This document shows, piece by piece, positions 47,863 to 57,109 of a DNA stretch of 64,000 nt. This DNA is from Shewanella subflava (GTDB lineage: Bacteria > Pseudomonadota > Gammaproteobacteria > Enterobacterales > Shewanellaceae). The notes beneath the pieces were generated by a model. That model did no database searches. It was given only the letters and a program-made list of their open reading frames with translations, and was not told the DNA's origin. The stretch covers positions 39,388 to 103,387 of the forward strand of contig NZ_JAPDMX010000025.1 in assembly GCF_025971955.1 (NCBI RefSeq). The letters are read 5' to 3'. Numbering within the stretch: the first letter of the stretch is position 1; each line of letters starts with the position of its first letter. A program made the translations under genes and the position numbers.

Positions 47863-48894
47863 CTAGCCAAGCTCAATATGAGCTAGGCGATTGTGGGCAC
47901 GCGGGTCAAATAAAATGCATAAGTGGCTCATACCCACCCAGTCTTCAATGCCATGTTGTTTTAAATTGAGTTCTAAGGTGGAGGCTAAGCTGAGCATGTG
48001 CTCAATATGATGCAACTCTAAACGTGTTAAGGCCGCTTGATACAATGGCTTACGTTTATCCCAAATGCGGTATTGCCCCCACAGTTTGGTTAACGGTTCC
48101 CCCTGATTTTGCGCCAATTTTAGATTAAGTAATAAGGTGATTTCTTTAAAAATGGCCCACATCAAAATGGGCATGGCAGTGCCTTCTCCCTGTAATTGGG
48201 CGAGCATGTGCTGGGCTTGTTTTTGGTGGTTACTTAAAATGGCATCAGTTAACTGAAACACACTAAATCGCGATTGGTCTTCAAAATAATCGCTAAGCTG
48301 CTCGGCGCTGATATTCTTATCGGGATTCACCAGTTGCAGGATTTGCATGGCTTGCTCTGCTGCTAATAAATTACCTTCAAACAGATTAAACATCATTGCT
48401 TTAGCGTCATGATGTAAGGTTAATTTATAAAGCTGAATGCGGTTATCTAACCAGCGTTCAAATTGTTTCCCTTCTGGTGTTGTACAGGGAATGTATAACC
48501 CTTGGCTATCTAATGACTTAAACCATTTGCTATTGGTTTGTTCTAGCCCTGCTTTAGGGCCTTGAATAATCAATACAATATCTGGGTTAGGTTGTTGTAA
48601 TAAGGTTTGAAATGCATTGGCCCCGTCGGTGCCAGGTTTGCCATTAGGCAAATGCAGTTCGATGATACGTCTACTGGCAAACAAGCTCATTGATTGCCAT
48701 TCTTGAATCAAATCATGCCAGTTAAAGTGCGGATCTTGAGTCAGTTGGACTCTTTCATCAAATCCTTGTTTTTTTGCTGCGCTAATCAGCTGTTTTTTGC
48801 AATCTTCAACTAGCCATAAATCATCACCAAACAACAAGCAGACTTGCGGTACTTTGGCTAAATTATTTTTAAGCTGGTCAGGATAAATCCGCAT
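47863..48894 (-). CDS. holA: DNA polymerase III delta subunit HolA
   Basis: 343 residues, the length of E. coli delta (343). Delta opens the sliding clamp in the clamp loader. The N-terminal segment MRIYPDQLKNNL and VCLLFGDDLWLVEDC carry the clamp-opening region, and a helical collar domain follows. Its ATG directly follows the lptE stop. Order leuS-lptE-holA-nadD matches E. coli. Confidence 0.94.
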   Translation of the reverse strand: MRIYPDQLKNNLAKVPQVCLLFGDDLWLVEDCKKQLISAAKKQGFDERVQLTQDPHFNWHDLIQEWQSMSLFASRRIIELHLPNGKPGTDGANAFQTLLQQPNPDIVLIIQGPKAGLEQTNSKWFKSLDSQGLYIPCTTPEGKQFERWLDNRIQLYKLTLHHDAKAMMFNLFEGNLLAAEQAMQILQLVNPDKNISAEQLSDYFEDQSRFSVFQLTDAILSNHQKQAQHMLAQLQGEGTAMPILMWAIFKEITLLLNLKLAQNQGEPLTKLWGQYRIWDKRKPLYQAALTRLELHHIEHMLSLASTLELNLKQHGIEDWVGMSHLCILFDPRAHNRLAHIELG

Positions 48895-49389
48895 TTACTC
48901 GTTACCGATTGAAGCAAGGATTTGAATAATACTGTCAGCGGCTTGAACGCGCATTTCACGGGTTAACAATTCCATCTCGCGGCTTTTTGCGAGTGCGGTT
49001 CGCGGGTCGTCTTGATAATCTCGACGTACTTCAGTTTGGTATTCGACAGGCTCTTGCTTGGGCAGCGCAACAGTAAAAGTCACCAAGTAGATTAATTCAT
49101 ATTCAGCCACATTACCCGTTGGGTAAAGGGATAGGGTGGCGCGCTCTAATGAGTCACTGACCAGTCTGAGGGTTGGTGTATCTTCAGCTGCTGATGCTAA
49201 GGTGACACGGTTAATCCGTAATCTGTCTTTTACAAAGCGTGTTAATTCACTGTATTGATCGGTACTGCTTACATGCAGTTGTTGTAATTCAACGGGGATC
49301 GAATAACTGCGCTGCAATTTAAAACCACAGCCCGCAGTGGCAAGTAAAGTGAGAGAGAGTAATGCTAAGCCAATACGTTTTGCCAACAT
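48895..49389 (-). CDS. lptE: LPS-assembly lipoprotein LptE
   Basis: 164-residue outer-membrane lipoprotein that plugs and chaperones LptD for LPS insertion. The signal ends TAGC, as in E. coli LptE. I use the ATG at 49389; the longer reading to 49449 runs into the leuS-lptE hairpin and adds 20 residues before the signal peptide. No strong ribosome site is seen. Next to leuS and holA as expected. Confidence 0.92.
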   Translation of the reverse strand: MLAKRIGLALLSLTLLATAGCGFKLQRSYSIPVELQQLHVSSTDQYSELTRFVKDRLRINRVTLASAAEDTPTLRLVSDSLERATLSLYPTGNVAEYELIYLVTFTVALPKQEPVEYQTEVRRDYQDDPRTALAKSREMELLTREMRVQAADSIIQILASIGNE

Positions 49390-49442
49390 AAGTGTTATCG
49401 ACGTCCTTTTACATCCATGAAAAACATGGCAATTAAAATCAA

Positions 49443-49476
49443 TACCCATCTTGTGTTGCTTAACACAAGATGGGTA
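49443..49476 (-). terminator. 15-bp perfect hairpin between leuS and lptE
   Basis: Bases 49443-49457 pair perfectly with 49462-49476 around a four-base loop. On the minus strand the following sequence is only moderately T-rich (ATTGATTTTAA), so it may terminate leuS partially or separate leuS from lptE-holA-nadD expression. Confidence 0.75.
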
Positions 49477-49520
49477 AAAACACTCAGCAGCCCATCTGCG
49501 ACTAATGAGTGTTGTATATG

Positions 49521-52100
49521 CTAGTTAGCTACAATATTAAGTAGTTTACCAGGAACATAAATCACTTTGCGGATGGTGAGTCCTTCAGAGTGTTTTTGAA
49601 CGTGTTCATCGTCCATTGCAAGGGCTTGAACTTGTTCTTGACTAGCATCGGCTGCAACAGTGATTTTTGCACGTAACTTACCGTTAATTTGCACAATAAT
49701 CAGTTTACTGTCTTCAACTAGGGCTGACTCATCCACTTCAGGCCAGCGGCTATCTTCAATATCGCTATCATTGCCTAGCTCTTTCCAAAGGTTAAAGCTG
49801 ATGTGTGGCACGATAGGGTACAGTAAACGGGTTACTGCTGATAATGCTTCTGCCATCAAGGCGCGGTCTTGAGCAGACTCCTGCGGCGCTTTAAGCAAGT
49901 GGTTCATTAATTCCATTACCGCAGCAACAGCCGTGTTAAACATTTGGCGGCGGCCAATGTCATCGCTGACTTTAGCAATCGTCTTATGCAATTCACGACG
50001 CAGCGCTTTTTGGTTACCGTTTAACGCTTTGACATCTAACGCTTCTGTTTTGCCTGTTGCAATATGATCGCTAGCCAGTTTCCAGAAACGTTTGATAAAG
50101 CGATGAGCCCCTTCAACGCCAGACTCCTGCCACTCAAGGGTTAATTCTGGTGGTGAAGCAAACATCATGAATAAGCGAACAGTATCGGCACCGTATTTTT
50201 CTACCATCACTTGCGGGTCGATACCGTTGTTTTTAGACTTCGACATTTTGCACATGCCGGTATAAACCAACTCGTTACCATTTTTGTCGACAGCTTTTAT
50301 TACACGGCCTTTGTCATCTTTTTCAACGTTAGCGACATCCAGTGGTGAAACCCACACGCGTGCGCCTTTATCGTTGGTGTAGTAGTAAGCGTCTGCTAAT
50401 ACCATGCCTTGGGTTAATAATTGCTTAGCTGGCTCGTTTGAGTTAACTAAATCCATGTCACGTAGCAATTTATGGAAGAAACGGAAATACAATAAATGCA
50501 TACAAGCATGCTCAATACCGCCAATGTACTGATCCACCGGTAGCCAATAGTTGGCTTTAGCGGGATCTAACATTTGGTCAGCATGTGGGCTACAGTAACG
50601 TGCGTAATACCACGATGATTCCATGAAGGTGTCAAAGGTATCTGTTTCGCGAAACGCTATTTGGCCATTTACTGTGGTTTCTGCCCAGGCTTTATCTGCT
50701 TTAATTGGACTTTGAATACCATCCATTACCACGTCTTCAGGCAAAATAACCGGAAGTTGGTCTTCAGGCGTAGGCATGACGGTGCCGTCTTCTAAGGTCA
50801 CCATCGGGATTGGCGCGCCCCAGTAACGTTGACGAGAAACGCCCCAGTCACGTAAACGGAAGTTCACTTGACGCTTGCCTTTGCCTTCGGTGGTGAGTTT
50901 AGTGTTAATGGCTTCAAATGCAGCTTGAAAATCTAAACCGTCTAGTTCACCTGAGTTAAATAACACGCCTTTGTCAGTAAAGGCTTCTTCACTGATATCA
51001 ACCTCGCCATCAACTGGCTTGATCACCGCTTGAATGGCTAAACCATACTTTTTAGCAAACTCATAATCGCGTTGATCATGTGCTGGAACAGACATGACTG
51101 CGCCAGTGCCGTAGTTCATCAAGACAAAGTTTGCGACCCAGATAGGAACAAGCTTGCCGCTGATAGGGTGCACTGCGTTTAAACCCGTTGCGACGCCTTT
51201 TTTCTCCATCGAAGCCATCGCAGCTTCAGTGGTGTCTGCATTCTTACATTCTTCAATAAACTTAGCTAAGGCAGGATTATTGGCCGCGGCTTGAACGGCT
51301 AAAGGGTGACCAGCAGCGATTGCCACATAGGTCACGCCCATCACGGTATCAGGTCGGGTCGTGTAAATATCGAAACTTTGTTGGCTATTTTCCACTTCGA
51401 AGGTCATTTCAATACCTTCGCTGCGACCAATCCAGTTACGCTGCATGGCTTTTACCTGTTCAGGCCAGCCCTCTAGAGTATCGATGTCGTTCAATAGCTC
51501 TTCTGCGTAATCAGTGATTTTAATAAACCACTGTGGAATTTCTTTTTGAACCACTTCAGTATCACAGCGCCAACAACAACCGTCTTGTACTTGCTCATTG
51601 GCCAGTACGGTTTCGTCATTTGGACACCAGTTAACCGATGAGGTTTTTTTGTAAACTAAGCCTTTTTCATACAGCTTAGTGAAAAACCATTGTTCCCAAC
51701 GATAGTATTCAGGGGTACAAGTGGCAATTTCACGACTCCAGTCGTAACCAAAACCTAATAGTTTAAGTTGGTTCTTCATGTACTCAATATTTTCATAAGT
51801 CCATGGCGCTGGGGAGGTTTTATTATTGATTGCTGCGTTTTCTGCAGGCAGGCCAAATGAATCCCAGCCAATAGGCTGCAGGACATTTTTTCCTTGTAAA
51901 CGTTGGTAACGAGCGACAACATCACCTATGGTGTAGTTACGGACGTGTCCCATATGAAGGCGGCCTGACGGATAAGGGAACATAGAGAGGCAGTAAAACT
52001 TCTCTTTGGTCTCATCTTCAGTCACTTCGAAGGTTTTTTGGTCTTGCCAGTGCTTTTGCACTAAGGCTTCAATCTCTAAAGGATTATATTGCTCTTGCAT
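49521..52100 (-). CDS. leuS: Leucyl-tRNA synthetase LeuS
   Basis: 859-residue class I synthetase (E. coli 860). Class motifs are [15 protein letters not shown] (HIGH) and KMSKSKNNG (KMSKS). The editing domain (about 225-415) contains [12 protein letters not shown] and [19 protein letters not shown]. It also has the zinc-binding CPND/CWRC region near residue 160-180. The start [11 protein letters not shown] matches E. coli MQEQYRPEEIE, so the ATG at 52100 is chosen over an upstream extension to 52127. Confidence 0.97.
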   Translation of the reverse strand: MQEQYNPLEIEALVQKHWQDQKTFEVTEDETKEKFYCLSMFPYPSGRLHMGHVRNYTIGDVVARYQRLQGKNVLQPIGWDSFGLPAENAAINNKTSPAPWTYENIEYMKNQLKLLGFGYDWSREIATCTPEYYRWEQWFFTKLYEKGLVYKKTSSVNWCPNDETVLANEQVQDGCCWRCDTEVVQKEIPQWFIKITDYAEELLNDIDTLEGWPEQVKAMQRNWIGRSEGIEMTFEVENSQQSFDIYTTRPDTVMGVTYVAIAAGHPLAVQAAANNPALAKFIEECKNADTTEAAMASMEKKGVATGLNAVHPISGKLVPIWVANFVLMNYGTGAVMSVPAHDQRDYEFAKKYGLAIQAVIKPVDGEVDISEEAFTDKGVLFNSGELDGLDFQAAFEAINTKLTTEGKGKRQVNFRLRDWGVSRQRYWGAPIPMVTLEDGTVMPTPEDQLPVILPEDVVMDGIQSPIKADKAWAETTVNGQIAFRETDTFDTFMESSWYYARYCSPHADQMLDPAKANYWLPVDQYIGGIEHACMHLLYFRFFHKLLRDMDLVNSNEPAKQLLTQGMVLADAYYYTNDKGARVWVSPLDVANVEKDDKGRVIKAVDKNGNELVYTGMCKMSKSKNNGIDPQVMVEKYGADTVRLFMMFASPPELTLEWQESGVEGAHRFIKRFWKLASDHIATGKTEALDVKALNGNQKALRRELHKTIAKVSDDIGRRQMFNTAVAAVMELMNHLLKAPQESAQDRALMAEALSAVTRLLYPIVPHISFNLWKELGNDSDIEDSRWPEVDESALVEDSKLIIVQINGKLRAKITVAADASQEQVQALAMDDEHVQKHSEGLTIRKVIYVPGKLLNIVAN

Positions 52101-52238
52101 CAATCTATTTCCGGCCATGCCGCCCATTGTTGGATTTGCACGTATTGTTTGATCTAACGCGCATTCGCGTGATGAATAACTGCATAGAATAAACTAGAAG
52201 TGATGCTTTAAAAAGGTTCGTCTTAAGGAGTATTGAAT

Positions 52239-52739
52239 ATGAGTGGAAGAAGTTCAGCATTATTAGCCTTATATCAGGCATTAATTGAGCAAGTTAAGCA
52301 ACAGTTTAATCAAGATAACTCATTGACTGCTAAAAGTTTGTTTAAGTCTATCACCCAAGGAAAAAACTATTTACAGCTCAAATCGCAGGCCAACGAACAA
52401 GAGCTCGCTTTAGTAGAAGAATTTTTAAAGCGTGACATCGCTAGCTATTTAAAACAACAAACTGCAGACGATATTAGCTTTAGCCCAACAGCTATCGCCT
52501 TAGAAAATACCTTATGGCAGTGGTTAAGTGAAATCACTGACAGGAGTCAAGTGCAGTGGCACGAGTTACAACAGGACTTCAAGCATCATGGGTGTTATAA
52601 GTCAGGGGAAATTATCAATCAGGGCATGCTGACCTGCGACCATTGTGGCCATCAAATGCAAATTGATTTCCCAGGGGTTATTCCCGACTGCCCACAATGT
52701 GACAGTGACACTTTTTCACGAGAGCCATTGTCACCCTAA
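52239..52739 (+). CDS. ybeL: Zinc-ribbon protein of the YbeL/DUF1451 family
   Basis: 166-residue soluble protein. The C-terminus has a zinc ribbon with two CxxC pairs (CDHCGH and CPQC) about 16 residues apart; the rest is helical. As in E. coli, ybeL is divergent from leuS. A strong AGGAG eight bases before the ATG at 52239 fixes the start; a TTG two codons earlier is rejected. Function unknown. Confidence 0.87.
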   Translation: MSGRSSALLALYQALIEQVKQQFNQDNSLTAKSLFKSITQGKNYLQLKSQANEQELALVEEFLKRDIASYLKQQTADDISFSPTAIALENTLWQWLSEITDRSQVQWHELQQDFKHHGCYKSGEIINQGMLTCDHCGHQMQIDFPGVIPDCPQCDSDTFSREPLSP

Positions 52740-52749
52740 CCTCAGCCTA

Positions 52750-53040
52750 CTAGAAATTAACGCGATAGCGGCAATGGTTGTTGTAGCTATTGCCAATCAT
52801 TTCATCATAGGCGGTTTGCATTTCGATGATGGCGTAACGAATACCTTGTAACTTGAGTAACTCTTCTGCCTGTTTTATGGATTTAAGACTTAATAGTTTG
52901 CCATCTTTACAGCGGGCACTGCGAAAATTACCCTTATCATCTTTCACACCTAACAAGTAATGGTTTGAATCCGCATAGCTGATGATAGTCGGATGTAATG
53001 GCTGAACTTCGATGGCTTGCTTTATTTCTGATAATTGCAT
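52750..53040 (-). CDS. Small conserved cytoplasmic protein (possibly DUF6482)
   Basis: 96-residue protein without signal or membrane segment. It contains ISYADSNHYLLGVKDDKGNF and ends with a conserved-looking YAIIEMQTAYDEMIGN stretch. I think it belongs to the DUF6482 group but cannot verify that. The ATG at 53040 follows GGAG by six bases; a longer reading to 53076 is less likely. Convergent with ybeL, ten bases apart. Confidence 0.72.
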   Translation of the reverse strand: MQLSEIKQAIEVQPLHPTIISYADSNHYLLGVKDDKGNFRSARCKDGKLLSLKSIKQAEELLKLQGIRYAIIEMQTAYDEMIGNSYNNHCRYRVNF

Positions 53041-53180
53041 TTTGAGCTCCCACATATACTGGCTTGTTATCATCATGCATTACGTAGCAAACTAATGGCT
53101 GGTTCATTTTTATACAAAATAGGTCGAGTATAAATCGCGTTGTGGAAGATTGGGTTTAGTGTGTTGGTGTTGTCACTTAG

Positions 53181-53305
53181 CTTAAATTAACTTACTCAAA
53201 TTAATTCAGCCCAGATTAACTCCGCTCAGGTTAACTCCGCTCAGGTTAACTCCGCTCAGGTTAACTCCGCTCAGGTTAACTTCGCTTAAGTTAACTGCCT
53301 GGGTT
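53181..53305. repeat. 15-bp tandem repeat array
   Basis: Four perfect copies of TTAACTCCGCTCAGG run from 53216 to 53275. A degenerate copy follows (53276-53290), then a partial one, and two degenerate copies precede it (from about 53187). About seven units in all. It lies between two minus-strand genes, with no open frame using it. Confidence 0.93.
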
Positions 53306-53343
53306 AGCCTTGGATGTAAATCCCTTGCCGCATTCTTAGTCAT

Positions 53344-53385
53344 GTCTATTTACTTTAATAGCAAGGCTATTACAAGTAAATAGAC
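53344..53385. other. Long near-perfect hairpin downstream of pilin gene
   Basis: GTCTATTTACTT (53344) plus TAATAGC pair with GCTATTA plus AAGTAAATAGAC (to 53385), with a three-base loop and a single unpaired C: about 19 bp of stem. No T run follows on the minus strand, so I do not call a terminator. It lies 43 bases after the pilin stop. Confidence 0.75.
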
Positions 53386-53428
53386 GCAAAAAAGGGGCTT
53401 TTAAGGTCGCTGAGTTTCAGTCACTTGT

Positions 53429-53950
53429 TTAACAGCCACTGCTGACAATGGCATAGGCTGGCGGGGTAGTGGCATTAGCGGCTTGGGTATAGTGGAAGTA
53501 GCAATTGTCGTTGGTGACTTGACCATTTCCATCCTTATCGTAACCAATATAGGTGTTGGCTATACCTTGATATTGAACAGTAAAGCTGTCATCCAGTTCG
53601 ATCCATTTTTCAATGTCGGTATTGTCTAAATAGCCCCATTTTAAACGGGTTTCAAAAATGCCATCGCCTTCTAAATCAATATCGATTAAATCATCACGTC
53701 CAGCAACGGCTTGCACTTGTAGGCTCGGCATTTGTGACTTTGCATACACTAATGAGTTAGCCGTTTTTACCGATGCGGATAAACCAGACAAAGTGCTAAT
53801 ACGGGCATCAGTACTTAAGTTTAAAAATTTAGGCGCTGCGATAACCGCCAAAATACCTAAAATAATAATCACAACAACCAGCTCGATTAAGGTAAATCCT
53901 TGCTGATTATGATGGCTTAAGCGTGTCGGTAAGTGAAGGTTAAACGGCAC
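53429..53950 (-). CDS. MSHA-type (type IV) pilin, orphan copy 2
   Basis: 173-residue prepilin. An 18-residue leader ends QQG before FTLIE; the hydrophobic helix reads VVVIIILGILAVIAAPKF. Two cysteines near the C-terminus (CYFHYTQ and the terminal Cys) suggest a disulfide loop. The start is GTG at 53950, five bases after GAGG, inside the end of lnt (11-base overlap), so translation is probably coupled. It shares the N-terminal region and the YTQA motif with the 12899-13399 pilin. No assembly genes nearby. Confidence 0.84.
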   Translation of the reverse strand: MPFNLHLPTRLSHHNQQGFTLIELVVVIIILGILAVIAAPKFLNLSTDARISTLSGLSASVKTANSLVYAKSQMPSLQVQAVAGRDDLIDIDLEGDGIFETRLKWGYLDNTDIEKWIELDDSFTVQYQGIANTYIGYDKDGNGQVTNDNCYFHYTQAANATTPPAYAIVSSGC

Positions 53951-55523
53951 GGCGACCTCGGTATCCTAATGATATTGCAATAAAGATTAACAGTAAGCAT
54001 AGAATTAATAAGGGAAGTTGTCCAATACGTTTAAACCAAGTTTCACCTTGATAAAGTGCCACTTCACTGACTAAAACCGCTGTTTCAAATTGTGGCAAAC
54101 TGTCAATGATATTGCCATAGGGGTCAACAATAGCCGTTACGCCATTGTTAGTCGCGCGTAATAGAGGTTTGCCCATTTCAATTGCACGCATTTGGGCTAT
54201 TTCCATATGCTGTAATGGGCCATTAGAGGTGCCAAACCAAGCGTCATTGGAAACCGTTAATAATAGGTCTGTATCGATTAGGGTGTTATCTCTGACCTGT
54301 TCTGGAAAGACGATTTCATAACAAATTGCCGGAGCCACTTTATATCCAGCGGCCGACAAATTCGGTTGAATAAAATCACCGCGTTGAAAAGAGCTCATGG
54401 GCAGATTGAAAAACGGGGCTAATGGTCTTAACAGTTCAGCAAAAGGCACGAATTCACCAATTGGCAATAAGTGGTGTTTTCTGAATTCATTATCGCCGTT
54501 TATTTGATAATCTGCGCTAGGTTGTTGCTTGCTGTGATGATTGCCTAGGACGATTAAAGAGTTATAAAAGTCATGTTCTTCACGGCTAATAATGCCTGTG
54601 ATAATTGCGGTGTTGTTTAAGTTAGCGACTTGGTTGGCATTAAATAAAAAGTCTTCAACCATCGCTTCTGGGGCTGGGATGGCGGCTTCAGGCCAAATCA
54701 CAATATCCACACTTGATTGTTCGTCAAAATGATTGCGGGTTAAATCCATAAATTTGAGCATGGTTGGCCATAATGCTTCGGGTTCCCACTTCATACTTTG
54801 GGCGATATTACCTTGGACTAATGCTACTTTTACCGATTTTCCAGTGGCGGTTACCGGGTTGATATGTGGGGTGATGAACGTCGCAATGATCACAACCGAT
54901 AACACGGCTATCACAGGCAGTAAGCGTTTGTGTGTTACTAGCATGACCGCGCCTGCGATAATAGCTAACACAAAACTGAGTCCGAGCGCGCCAATGATGC
55001 TGGCCAATTCACTCAATGGACCATTGGTTTGACTGTAACCCACCCATAACCATGGGAATCCAGTTAACACCCAGCCGCGAAGCCACTCGGTGATTATCCA
55101 TAACGCAGGGAAGAGACCTAAATATTTAAACGCTAATACCCCATAGGTGGACGAAGCCGATTGTGGGGGGATAATTTTATTGAGTAAGTAACCCGCTAAT
55201 GCCGGATAAAGTCCTAAATATAAGGATAAAATAGCCATTAATGCTAATGATACCGCTAAGGGGAGACCGCCAAATGTGGCCATGCTCACGTGCACCCAAC
55301 TGATCCCAACGGCGAAGGTACCAAAGCCGAAACTCAGCCAGTAGCGAAAGGCATGCTTGCCAATAAGTTGCTGACTTTGCCATAACGCAAATGCTAAGGC
55401 GATAGGCATAAGCAGCCATAAACCATAGGGGGCAAATGAAAGTGAAGTACTTGCACCAGCAGCAAATGCACTGATTAAACTGAGTAAGTTTGATTGAGAA
55501 TGAGGTAATAATTTATTCAGCAC
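53940..55523 (-). CDS. lnt: Apolipoprotein N-acyltransferase Lnt
   Basis: 527-residue inner-membrane enzyme that adds the third acyl chain to lipoproteins. Six to eight hydrophobic segments precede a nitrilase-like periplasmic domain (about 230-480). It shows the Glu in IVWPEAAIP, a Lys in the middle block, and the Cys in KVAPAICYEIVFPE. A final helix anchors the C-terminus. In E. coli it follows corC (ybeX); here a terminator hairpin lies between. Confidence 0.94.
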   Translation of the reverse strand: MLNKLLPHSQSNLLSLISAFAAGASTSLSFAPYGLWLLMPIALAFALWQSQQLIGKHAFRYWLSFGFGTFAVGISWVHVSMATFGGLPLAVSLALMAILSLYLGLYPALAGYLLNKIIPPQSASSTYGVLAFKYLGLFPALWIITEWLRGWVLTGFPWLWVGYSQTNGPLSELASIIGALGLSFVLAIIAGAVMLVTHKRLLPVIAVLSVVIIATFITPHINPVTATGKSVKVALVQGNIAQSMKWEPEALWPTMLKFMDLTRNHFDEQSSVDIVIWPEAAIPAPEAMVEDFLFNANQVANLNNTAIITGIISREEHDFYNSLIVLGNHHSKQQPSADYQINGDNEFRKHHLLPIGEFVPFAELLRPLAPFFNLPMSSFQRGDFIQPNLSAAGYKVAPAICYEIVFPEQVRDNTLIDTDLLLTVSNDAWFGTSNGPLQHMEIAQMRAIEMGKPLLRATNNGVTAIVDPYGNIIDSLPQFETAVLVSEVALYQGETWFKRIGQLPLLILCLLLIFIAISLGYRGRRAV

Positions 55524-55644
55524 AACTAGCCTTATTTATCGTGTGGTATTAATCATCATCTTGTTAGAGAATGCGTGTTTTCTGAATATGTCAGATTTGT
55601 TTTAGGCGAAATGACAACGTTGGCCAATTTTAAATGAGATCGTA

Positions 55645-55679
55645 ATAAAAAAGCAGCTTCATTATCATTAAAGCTGCTT
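55645..55679 (-). terminator. Terminator between corC and lnt
   Basis: AAGCAGCTT pairs with AAGCTGCTT around 11 bases; on the minus strand it is followed by TTTTTT-type sequence. It implies that lnt is transcribed at least partly from its own promoter. Confidence 0.75.
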
Positions 55680-55706
55680 CATTGATGTCATTTTTTGGGT
55701 GATCGA

Positions 55707-56585
55707 TTAATCGTCAGAATGATTTAGGCTGTCAGGTTCGGGCAGTTTGACTCTTAATTGGATCAAACGTCGCGTATCTGCATTGGTAACCTTAAACTCA
55801 ATGTTATCGATCATGATGGTTTCGTTACGTTCAGGTAAATGACCAAATGCGTGTGACACTAACCCGCCGACGGTATCAAATTCTTCATCACTAAAGTGAG
55901 TACCACATGCTTCGTTAAAATCATCAATTTCAGTTAACGCTTTAACAATAAAGACGGTGTTGCTAATTTTTTTCACTTCAGTGTCTTCAACTGAGCTATG
56001 ATCAAATTCGTCTTCAATTTCGCCAACGATCTCTTCAAGAATATCTTCAATGGTCACCAGACCAGACACACCACCATATTCATCTACAACGATAGCCATA
56101 TGATAACGTTGTGAACGGAACTCTTTTAATAATACATCGACCCGCTTACTCTCAGGCACAACCACCGCAGGGCGGATAACTTGAGATAGCGTGAAAGGGA
56201 CATCTGAATTTTTAAAACCATATTTCAACAGGTCTTTTGCCAGCAAAATACCTTCAATATGATCTTTGTCTTCATTGACCACAGGGAAACGAGAGTGAGC
56301 CGAGCTGATAACGGTTTCTAACAGCTCATCGACAGAGCAGTCGATTTGGAGAGTAACAATTTGTGAACGTGGGATCATAATGTCGCGCACGCGAAGGTCA
56401 GAGACCTCTAACACACCTTTGATCATTTCGCGGGTGTCTTCGGTGATCAAGTCGCGTTGTTCTGCGCCTGAAATCACGTCCACTAAGTCTTCGCGATTTT
56501 GAGGTTCGCCCTGGAATAATTGGTTAAATTTATCGAACCAACTTTTCTTATAGGCGTTTGTACTCGGGGGGATATCATCACTCAT
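55707..56585 (-). CDS. corC: CorC/YbeX-type CBS-domain protein
   Basis: 292-residue cytoplasmic protein with two CBS domains (about 68-195, with RVRDIMIPRSQIV and VVDEYGGVSGLVTIEDILEEIVGEIEDE) and a C-terminal CorC/HlyC FAD-like domain (about 205-285). Linked to magnesium/cobalt efflux and, in E. coli, to ribosome-related phenotypes. It lacks the membrane domain of longer relatives. Follows ybeY, as in E. coli. Confidence 0.93.
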   Translation of the reverse strand: MSDDIPPSTNAYKKSWFDKFNQLFQGEPQNREDLVDVISGAEQRDLITEDTREMIKGVLEVSDLRVRDIMIPRSQIVTLQIDCSVDELLETVISSAHSRFPVVNEDKDHIEGILLAKDLLKYGFKNSDVPFTLSQVIRPAVVVPESKRVDVLLKEFRSQRYHMAIVVDEYGGVSGLVTIEDILEEIVGEIEDEFDHSSVEDTEVKKISNTVFIVKALTEIDDFNEACGTHFSDEEFDTVGGLVSHAFGHLPERNETIMIDNIEFKVTNADTRRLIQLRVKLPEPDSLNHSDD

Positions 56586-56644
56586 AATAGTTCCTAAATA
56601 GTTAACAGGGCAGGCAGTGGGCCATCGCCAGGCAAGCTATTTAT

Positions 56645-57109
56645 TTATGCTTCCTTATAGGGGTCTGAAAAACCTAAATGTTCAAGGAGTTGGGTCTCTA
56701 AAGATTCCATTTCCTCTGCTTCTTCGTTGATAATATGGTCATAACCTAGCAAATGCAAGCAGCCATGTATGACCATGTGTGCCCAGTGGGCTTCTAACGA
56801 TTTATTCTGCTCCAGTGCTTCTTTTTCTACCACATCCACACAGATGATTAAATCACCCAATAGTGGCAGGTCGATTTCAGCTGGGGCTTCAAAAGGAAAA
56901 GATAACACATTTGTGGGTTTGTCTTTTCCTCGATAAGTATGATTTAGCTGTTGGCTTTCACTTGATTCGACTAAACGAATCGTCAGTTCGACCTCAGGCA
57001 TTGTACTGCCTACCGCTAAGCGTACCCATGACTCAAACTGAGCTTGGGTCGGTAAGTTGTTAGCTTCTACTGCAATTTGCAGATCTAAATCTAAACCAAT
57101 CATACTCAT
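56645..57109 (-). CDS. ybeY: Endoribonuclease YbeY
   Basis: 154-residue metal-dependent RNase for 16S rRNA 3'-end maturation and ribosome quality control (E. coli 155). The zinc site H-x3-H-x5-H is intact in [15 protein letters not shown], and the [15 protein letters not shown] block with the conserved Arg is present. It overlaps phoH by four bases. Confidence 0.96.
   Translation of the reverse strand: MSMIGLDLDLQIAVEANNLPTQAQFESWVRLAVGSTMPEVELTIRLVESSESQQLNHTYRGKDKPTNVLSFPFEAPAEIDLPLLGDLIICVDVVEKEALEQNKSLEAHWAHMVIHGCLHLLGYDHIINEEAEEMESLETQLLEHLGFSDPYKEA

Noticed and set aside
53181..53305. CRISPR array
   Set aside because: Units are contiguous 15-mers with no spacers between them and no cas genes are present.
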